From Cytidiella melzeri (lineage: Eukaryota > Basidiomycota > Agaricomycetes > Polyporales > Irpicaceae): a stretch of 64,000 nucleotides of DNA. The stretch lies in the NCBI GenBank assembly GCA_022592445.1, contig JABYQR010000001.1, positions 434,001 to 498,000 of the forward strand, read 5' to 3'. Of the stretch, positions 55,888 to 64,000 are shown in pieces (position 1 is the stretch's first letter; every line of letters begins with the position of its first letter). Below the pieces are notes generated by a model. It saw nothing but the letters and a program-made list of their open reading frames with translations, did not search any database and had not been told where the DNA came from. The position numbers were made by a program, and so were the translations under genes.

Positions 55888-56160
55888 ATAGCTAGCTACA
55901 AAATTGACAAATCTCAGTACAGGGACCCAAGGCAAGTGCAGACAATGTATGGCATGTACTGACCAACCAGCACCAAAGCAGTGAAAAGACCTGGAGCAAT
56001 GGAGGAGGTTGGTATAAGTTGTTAGTGTGCAGTTTGAAAACACGGTAAGACAGCTAGCTGTAGGAACAAAATCAGTACAGTAGCCTCAGGCAAGTGCAAC
56101 ACAGACAAGGACATGCTTACTGGCCAGCACTGAAGCAATGAGAAGATGGGGGGCAAAGGA
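55888..56160. repeat. Imperfect tandem duplication upstream of the disrupted gene
   Basis: Two units of about 110 bp share GCTAGCT, CAGTACAG, GGCAAGTGCA, ACTG-CCAGCAC and AAGCA-TGA/AAGCAGTGA in the same order (about 55888-56010 and 56045-56160). They lie in the presumed promoter/leader. Confidence 0.55.
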
Positions 56161-56883
56161 TGTGTGCTAAGGTACAAGAATGGTGGTGGCAAGGGGCATT
56201 TTTATATTTGTACCATGTGCAGTGCTGATGCAGAATACTACAGCACATGGACAGCCAAAGCAAGAATAAAGGGGGTATAAGTGTTTTAGATTAATCGTTT
56301 TGAAAAGTTTGAGATGGCTGCTCCCTGAGGGTATAGCACAGGTGAAGCTGTGCTGTTCCACTGGCAATCATAACTATGTGTGAGTTTAATCAAATGATGG
56401 AGCATTGTGTCAGATTCTTGTGTTACACCAAGAAACAATAAAATTCCCGGCCAGTTTCTATTCCGAGGTACGAGGAACTAGAGGCTGGACACGAGCCTAG
56501 GCCAGTTTGCTAGTGTCAACTGTGACAAGGCTCTGCAGGCGCAGGAGAACCAGCCTACCTTTTTATCAGAAAAATGTGTGAGTAAGTATTTTCATGGCTT
56601 CATATTTGGTGTCCTCTGATTTGCGCTTGTCTGAGCAGCTGCGAGTGAAGTCCAGGTCCTACTGGCATGAGCACTACAAAATTCCTTGCGGCTCCCATAG
56701 AGTGCCTATACCGAAACGCCAGCTGGCGGTGTCTTGCTCAGGGGTGAGCGCTTGAGTCCATGAGATACGCCGTGAGACAAGCCAAATATAGTTTATTATA
56801 GACGCGTACCCGAGACACTCACAGGCGCGCTTAGCTAGACCTCGGAGTTGTTCTGCTCGCAATCACGTCGAGTCTCGCGAGTC
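56161..56883. other. Intergenic, divergent
   Basis: Between the disrupted secreted-protein gene and MRPL35. A 66-codon frame at 56367-56167 (-) has no motif. Nothing else is supported. Confidence 0.45.
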
Positions 56884-58447
56884 ATGCTCACTCTTCGAAG
56901 GCTGCAGGGAGGGCAATGTGCGCCGCGGTTGGCGCGTGGAAATGCTACCTTGCAAGCTGCAACGCCTCTATCTTCTCCTCCACCAGCACAGTCCACTACG
57001 TCGAGAGCCAACGGCGCCAGCAAGTCTAGCAGTAGTACTGACACCACGGTGAACACATGGGAGGAAAAAACAAAGGCCGGCCGTGCTCCTAGGTATGCGA
57101 CCTCGCGCCCTTCAATCACTCTGGAAAGACCTCGCCAATACATGCGGCCAGTTGGCCGTGGTGTCTTGCCGGTGTATGACTTGGCTGTTAACTATATCAA
57201 GAAGGACTCTGAAAACCTCAAGGAGGAGCTGGCCGAACTCAGAGCACAACTCGAGTCACGAAAGCTGTCTTTGGAAGAGGCCGAGAAACTGAAGGACAAG
57301 ATCGAAATTGTAGAAGTGCAGAGTGAAATCAACCTACCGTCGGTGAGGTGGAAAGCAAGAAATGGATTGGGTACGTGTTCTTGACGTTGAATAATCCATC
57401 TTTGTTAACTATCTGTAGCGGACTTGTCGAAACCTGTTTACCGTCACTTGCTCGAACAGCGGTGGCGCAAAGAAGGACCACTTGACTTGCTGGTGCGTGT
57501 AGAGAGTCATACATCTAGCGCAGCCACCTCTTATAGCACCGTAATAGATGGAGCGTATTCATCAAATGAGCGTTGTACCGGACCTGCTGCCTTCTCTGCA
57601 TCCATCAATAGACCTGCGTCTCAACTTCCCCGAGGCACCTCCTAAAGACATTGTCCGACGTACGCGTCACAAACGCAAGCTTGAGAAGGTCGAACCAGGG
57701 GTTTATCTGCTTCCAGAACAGGTACGTGGCTAGTCATACATCTGAGTCAATGGTCCACCTCACAGTGCAAAAGACTCGTAGACCACCGCACCTCTATGTC
57801 ACTGTATTTCACCCGGAGCCTCGGCTGTATACACTAATAATGGCTGATCTCGGTCAGTAAACCTTCTAATGTACCTTGTGCGTAACGCTGACATTGGATT
57901 AGACGTGCCCGACCCTGAGAACAATTCATTTCAAACCTACCTGCACTGGATGCAGTAAGTTGTATATCGCAAGCCTCCTTCCTCCAACTCACATATTCTC
58001 GCAGACCAAATATTAGCCTCAGCACGCAATCGTCCGAGCTGACCCTCCCTACTACTCACACTCCGTATATCCCTCCTCATCCCCAGCGCGGCACGCCTTA
58101 CCACCGATACGTCGTTCTTCTTTTACCTCAGCAATCGCCAACGGAGCGCATCAAGGTTCCTGTGCCTACTGCCGCAGAACGGCTAGGCTTCGACTTCCGT
58201 GCGTTCACTGAACAGTACGGCCTTGACGGATCCAAAGGCGGCGGCGCGCACATGTGGCGTGAGATATGGGACCCAACGGTTTCCGAGATCTACAAGGATA
58301 CGCTGAGTGAGCATTCACCCTTTGACCTTCGTTGAGATGGTACTGATGATGATATCATGTGTACTAGAACTCGAGGAGCCTGTATTCGGACGCTTGCCTA
58401 AACCTGACCTTTACGCCGAGGCTAAGCAGACTCCCAAGTATCCTTAA
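56884..58447 (+). CDS. Mitochondrial large-subunit ribosomal protein mL38 (MRPL35)
   Basis: Seven exons, about 424 aa: 56884-57370, 57419-57492, 57548-57721, 57747-57852, 57903-57954, 58005-58306, 58368-58447. It contains a phosphatidylethanolamine-binding-protein fold used structurally in the mitoribosome central protuberance. A basic, Ser-rich presequence opens with MLTLRRLQGG. A coiled helical region follows (LKEELAELRAQLESRKLSLE). PEBP blocks are LYVTVFHPEPRLYTLIMADL, DVPDPENNSFQTYLHWM and PYHRYVVLLLP. The tail KQTPKYP is typical of the family. The intron between exons 3 and 4 would be only 25 nt (57722-57746) in this reading; a 40-nt alternative from 57726 to 57765 also keeps frame, so residues around PEQ are uncertain. 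Confidence 0.9.
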
Positions 58448-58680
58448 AGTTCATCGGAGAGGCTCCGGCTACTTCTAAATCGAGCTATTATCGTTGCTTA
58501 AAATGGTGCTCATAATAATATGCTTATGATGAGGTACAATTGAAGGTGGGTAAATGACGAGAACGAATGATCCGATGCAAAGAATGTGGAACGGTATAAG
58601 AGCGAGTGATAAGATGAGTCCGTGAAGTTCACAAGCAAAAATACAGTAGCAGTGCTAACAACGTGTGCGAATGGAAAAGC

Positions 58681-61600
58681 CTAGTCATAATCCTCGAACT
58701 CAGACGCAGAACCATCATCCTCTTCAGAGATGTCAATGTACGTCTTCGTGGCTGTCCTCGCAGCTCGTTTGGGTGCTTCGGTGCGCTTGGGCGCAGGCGG
58801 AGCATCATCCATAGAGACATCGACATCGCTTTCCACGACCTTCTTCGCAGCCGGCTTCTTCGCTGGAGCCTTGGCCTTCGACGTCTGACTGCTCCCCGAC
58901 GCTTTGCGCGCGGTTGGCTTGGCAGGAGGCACCTTGTCGAAGAAGTCAGTGAGGGCCTTGCCATTCGCCTTCTTTGCAGGTTTCGCTACAGGTTCGTCGT
59001 CTGAGTCGCTCTTCACTGCCTTCTTCCCCGCAGGGTTGAGCCCCAAATCGTCGTCAGAGTCGCTCTTCACTGCCTTCTTCTTCCGTGCAGGTTTGAGCAC
59101 TATATCGTCGTCAGAGTCCTCGATAGCGGGACTAGGCAGACATAAGCCTTTAGTCAGCTGGTGATGGTGCCTTGCTCATGAACCTACCTCTTTCGCTTAG
59201 GAGCAGCAGTTGCCTTTGCTCTTCCTTTCCCTTTCCCGTTCCCAAGAGGCTGTACTACCTCGATTTCGGAGTCGGATTCGATTGGTACGAAGGGTTTCTT
59301 CCTCGTCGCCGCTGGCTTCGATTCAACCATCTCAAAGTCGGATTCATCGTCCGACTTGACCTTGACCTTCGCAGGTGCCTTCTTCGCCGGCGCAGTCTTC
59401 TTGGTTGCAGGAGCAGGCTTTAGGTAGGCCTCATCGTCGCTGTCGCTCTCGTCTTTCTTGACCTTGACCTTCGAGCCTGACGGTACAACGGCTGTCGGTT
59501 TCTTGGCGGGTTTGGAATCAGCTGCTTTCTTAGCCTTCTGTGCGGCCTTGGGTTTGAAATCGTCTTCGTCATCATCTGAGCTGGCTTTCTTTGCTGCCTT
59601 GCGCATCATGGCAGCGAGGGTCGTCTGCTTTCGTTTGCCCCTTTTCGCAACTGAGCCCGGCTCAATGCCCTTCGCCTCCCAGCCGCCATACGCGATCTAA
59701 AGGATGCTTAGTGAATCACGAACGAAGATTTCACATCGAAACTCACATTCCATTCCTCGAGGAACTTGTCAAGGTCGGTGTTCCACATCTGAATCGGAGT
59801 TAATTCGAGCAACGCCAGCAATTCAGCCTCCTTGTCGTTTGCTTGCTTCTTGAGTCTCTCAATCTACAAAAACCCATCATAAGCAGGCATCGCAGTAGCG
59901 CTGACGATCAACTCACCTTCTCTTTGGTAAGACTGGAGATTGCCATCTGGAGCAAATAGTCGTAGTCGTTGATGCCTTTGCCAGCCTTCTCTTCCTCCTC
60001 TTCATCTTCGTCTTCCAAAACGTCCTCAGTCTCTCCGGCTGCTTTGGCTTTTGCAATCTTGGGGAAGGGGCGGAAGTCCTTCTTCCGCAGCTCAGTTACG
60101 ATGTCGACCTTTTTACGGCCGGAGACCACGAGCTCTTTTGTCACAATCATTTGGATGAAACGAGCTTGGTTCGATAACCTCTCGAGCTCCAGCTGCAGTT
60201 GTCCGGCCATGTAGTCCTGATGCAAGCGAATAAGGCCAAGAGTTTCGTTGATTTGCGGATACTTACCTTGCGTTTCTGGTACCACGCCAAGCGAACAGGG
60301 TAAAAGTCCTCGATGATTTCTTCTGGCGAATTGTACTTCTTGATTTTGCCATCGAAGTCGAAGCACATCATGTTGCTCGTGTTGATTTTGCCTGTTAACT
60401 TGAAGAACTCGTGTAGGCCTTGTGCTTCTGCCTTCTCCATGTCCTTCTCGCCCAGAGTCACGATAAAATGCACGTTCATGTTGTCGTGGTACTCTTTGTA
60501 GTCCTGCAACACCCACCTGGTATTAGCTCTAGTGATGAATGTCGCATAATAGAGGCTTACCTTCACGGGCCCGTCGCTCTTCTCGCCGATCATAGCCTCA
60601 AGCTCGACCTTATAGTTCTGAGTCCATCTATGAACCGGTAGCTCTGTGATCTCGACCGTAGTATCGTCGATCTTTCTGACAATCCCCGTTACGTCATACT
60701 TGTGGTCTCCGATCTTCTTGATAGTACCCTTGAAACCACGCCACCAGGGAAGCATTGGCTCCTGTTCTTCATTGGCCATTAAACGACGAATGTTGTTGAC
60801 GATATCGACAGGGTTGTAGCAAGGAACATTTGTACTCCAGCCTGTAGGACACTCTGTCAAAAGATATCGAATTGCTACACGATGGGCTGTCTCGTACCTG
60901 TGCCAATACCTTCCGCTCCGTTGACGAGAATCATAGGTATAACGGGCATATACCATTCCGGCTCGATGTCGGTGGTATCGTCTTTCAGGTAGTTCAGAAG
61001 AGGATCATCGCTGGGATGGAAGATTGCGCGAGCCATAGGTGACGGTTCTGTGAAGATATACCTGGCAGAGGCATGGTCCTTTCCGCCTTGATCGCGGGTA
61101 CCGAATTGACCGTTCGGCAGGAGCAAGTTGATGTTGTTGCTGCCGATATAGTCTTGCGCTAAGTTGACAATAGTGGACATCAAGCTTGCCTCGCCGTGGT
61201 GGTACGCTGCCTTCTCGGAGATGTAACCGACGAGTTGGGCCACCTCAGATGCACTAGATCAGCCAAACAGGCGACGATACTACGCAGTACCCCATACCTT
61301 GATCTCATTCTTAAGTTTACGTTTAAAACAACCCCAGATGACTTTCCTTTGACCAGGCTTAAGGCCGTCCGCCACGCTTGGAATCGATCGTACGTTGTCA
61401 GCGTACGAGAAGAGAATGAGCTCCTTGTTGATAAACTCTGTGACGGTAATCTCTCTCGTGTTATGATTGAGAAATGTACCGGGCTAGGCGAGGGTCAGCG
61501 ATAAAACGTCGCACGTAGCTTGAACGTACCTCGAGCTTACGCAGCCATTCCTTACGATCATCTGCCTTCTTCTTGCTGAAGGCGAGCTCAATCAGGTCAC

Positions 61601-64000
61601 GTTCACCGTCCCTTATTATGCCGAAAGGGATCATATGCTTTCCCATTGCACTGAAGTACTCCCGTGCGTCTTCGTCCTTGCTTGTACCCAAACCCTGCAA
61701 ATGATGAATCAATGGCATGATTCACTGGTTTATGCAAGCACCTCACCTTGTAGTACTTCGACTTCCACTTGTGAGAGTCGGGAGTATCCTCGAGCCACTG
61801 CTCATATTCGGGTATAGTAAAGAAATTGATCTTCTCTCTGCCTTTCGTGACCTGCGTCAAGTTGTGAGACGGTAGATAGTGAAAGGGATTAATACTACTT
61901 ACTCTGACGATGGGCGTCACGAACTCCACGAGGAATTTGGGGACCTTCAGAAGAGACGGATAGAAGTGATCCAGGTAGTTGATGATGAGGCCTTTGATAT
62001 GAGAGCCGTCGTGGTCCTGCCAACACATTCGGCCGTCAATCTCTCTCCATGACGTACAAACCCGACACACACCTGATCAGTCATAATCATGATTTGCCCA
62101 TAGCGCAGATCCTTGATGTCCTTATAGTCCTTGTTATGCTGCAGCCCCAGAATCTTCTTGATGCTCTGTATCTCCTCGTTCTTCATAATCTGGTCGTGCT
62201 TCGCGTCTCGTACATTGAGAAGTTTGCCCCGAAGCGGGAAAACCCCATAGTTATCGCGCCCAATGACACTTAGACCTGCCACTGCAAGGGACTTGGCGGA
62301 GTCTCCCTCGGTAAGGATCAGCGTGCATTCGCTGGCCTTTCTGGTACCAGCATTGTTGGCATCCGACAGCTTGGGGAGACCCTTAAGTCTGATTGACAAA
62401 AGGCATTAGCCACGCGTCACACTAGGCGTAGTCATCGCATACCTGTTACGCCCTTTGCCATCTGTCTTCTTGAGCTCCTTGTCAGCCTTACGACTCGCCC
62501 AGTTGAGGATCTCATCAATAATCGAGGACTTTTGGACTGCGGCATCAATTAACAACGATACCGTGTGAACACATACGTATATGAGCATACCTTTCTTCAG
62601 GAACTCCTCTGACAGATGAGGCTTCGTACCGAACTTACTAGCAGGCAACGTCAGCGTTTCCTTCGTCTGACTGTCGAAGGTCGGGTTCTCGATCAGAGCG
62701 TTCACGAAGATCCACATGTGGCTCTTGATGTGCGCGGGTTTAACCTGGGCACCCCTGTTCTTCTTCTGAATGGAAGTTAACAGATTCTTCGCCAATTGGT
62801 CGGCAATGGTCGTAACGTGTGTACCGCCCTTTATGGTCGCAATGGAATTCGCGAATGCGACATGCTGGAACGTCCCATCTGAGACCGCGAAGGCAATCTC
62901 CCAGCGGTCCCCGATACTCTCGTAGATCATCGTCGGCTTAGCCTGAGCTGCACCACCAGATTCTTCCGCTGCCTTCTCCGCCGCTGAGTTCAAGTATAAC
63001 TCAACGTATTGCTTGAAGCCAGCGATCTTGATACGTTCGTCGTTTAGAAAAACCTTGACTTTCTTCGTCGTGCCAGCCAAATCATACACACGCTTCTGAA
63101 GCAGCGCGAGCGTGTCCTCGTCAATCCTGTCCATCCCGAATCGCTTAAGGTCAGGCTTGAAGGTCACCCGAGTGTATTCGTCTCTCGCGTTCTTCGTGAT
63201 TTTCGCCTTCCCCATCTTCTGCATGTTGTCAGACCAGGTCTGCACGTACCGTTGCTGGGTATTCTTGTCGGCGGTATCAACGGTGAACTCTGTCGAGTAG
63301 ATGTTCGCAAGTTTGGCTCCATATCCATTACGTCCTCCCGTAAGCTTCTTTTCGTCGTCGTCGTAGTTGCTCGACGAAAGAAGGTGGCCGAAGATGAGCT
63401 CGGGGATGTATATTTTCTCGCGAGAGTGCATCTCTATGGGTATACCGCGGCCATTGTTGTAGACAGAGATCGTATTGTCTTCTGGGTTGATGGTCACTTT
63501 GACGGTGTCCATGTTGGGGTCGTTGATCTAAAGGTTCATAAGTTCGGTCGTCTCGTTACGAAATGATTGAATTACCTTGTTGTCAGCGGCATTTACTAGT
63601 ATCTCGTCTACAATCTTGAAGAAGCCCGGTACGTACGTGACCTCCCGGTTGACCATCCTTTTGTTTTCGGAGTCCCAGACCCACATGTGTTGGGTAATCT
63701 GCTCCACGCTTCCGATATATGAATCCGGTCGTTTGAGTATGTGCTCGAGTTGCGTGAGCTATAGGGCAGTTAGTATGCGCATTTTGACGCGTTGATGCGT
63801 TCTTGTGGTGCATCACTAACCTTCTGATACGTCTCAGACGCGGTCTTCTTCTTCGTAGGGCCAGTCTTGCTCGGTCCAGGAGCATCGTCGTCATTGGACT
63901 CTGCTTCAACCTCGCTGGCGTCGTTCTCCTTGTCCGCAACGCTTTTCTTCTTCGTAGCCTTCGTGGTCTTCGGGACTGCTTTGGCGGCGGGCTTCGAGGT
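58681..64000 (-). CDS. DNA topoisomerase II (5' end beyond the window)
   Basis: At least 20 exons on the minus strand; the first visible, 64000-63821, is an acidic/Lys-rich N terminus without its ATG. Type IIA topoisomerase passes one duplex through another using ATP. The GHKL ATPase has EILVNAADNK and NNGRGIPIE with GGRNGYGAKL. The TOPRIM domain has TEGDSAKSLAVAGL, PLRGKLLNVRD and DxD in DQDHDGSHIKG (split by an intron after DQ). The cleavage domain has the catalytic Tyr in ASARYIFTEPSPMA and the gate sequence GTGWSTNVPCYNP. The C terminus, exons 59696-59188 and 59131-58681, is a long repeat-like acidic/Lys/Ser domain (SDSDDE blocks) expected to carry nuclear signals and CK2 sites. It ends ASEFEDYD. 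It converges with MRPL35 (233 bp apart). Confidence 0.98.

Overview
The window is nuclear DNA from a filamentous basidiomycete. Genes are dense, on both strands, and split by many 45-70 nt GT-AG introns. Lineage-typical content includes a fungal membrane ADAM protease, a Brr6 nuclear-envelope protein, an Ala-rich secreted protein and a small family ending in a YFAPLNGDIKPD motif. An agaricomycete, possibly a polypore, fits best; this is inference from protein style. Exons below were placed by hand from splice signals, reading-frame continuity and remembered family motifs; no search was run.

Layout. 1-7.0 kb: a SERF/4F5 gene, about 3.8 kb with no supported gene, then BRR6 (-). 7.3-13.8 kb: mitochondrial CLPP (+), a PhyH-type dioxygenase (+), an Ala-rich secreted protein (-) and a SAP30-like Sin3/HDAC subunit (-). 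14.8-18.8 kb: chorismate synthase ARO2 (+), a relic LTR touching a 114-bp hairpin, a Crinkler-like header fragment (-) and an orphan acidic protein (+). 19.2-25.3 kb: SRP68 (-), GET3 (+) and an ERF4/golgin-A7 palmitoyltransferase subunit (+), so two genes of ER protein delivery and one of protein lipidation are adjacent. 27-32.4 kb: a doubtful small gene, an 812-bp poly-A retroposed insertion, a Pap1/Yap1-type bZIP factor (+) and a small secreted protein (-). 35-43 kb: a small expanded-family gene, a duplicated ADAM 3' end, a decayed Crinkler-like gene and the complete ADAM gene (-). 43.2-48.1 kb: a membrane protein (-) head to head with a CofD/YvcK-like gene (+), then a TauD dioxygenase (-). 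49.5-55.8 kb: a Ty1/copia element with identical LTRs inside a secreted-protein gene, itself hit by a foreign solo LTR. 56.9-64 kb: MRPL35 (+) and TOP2 (-, 5' end beyond the window).

Most genes are housekeeping: translation (MRPL35), ER targeting (SRP68, GET3), nuclear envelope (BRR6), proteostasis (CLPP), DNA topology (TOP2), aromatic amino acids (ARO2) and redox stress (bZIP). They are unrelated in pathway and form no operon or cluster. Notable structures are three microexons of 6, 6 and 8 nt (one carries a zinc-binding His of the ADAM protease), a GC-AG intron and an 18-nt exon inside the GET3 P-loop, the nested transposons, and two copies of a Crinkler-like N-terminal module. No tRNA, rRNA, CRISPR or prokaryotic feature was found.
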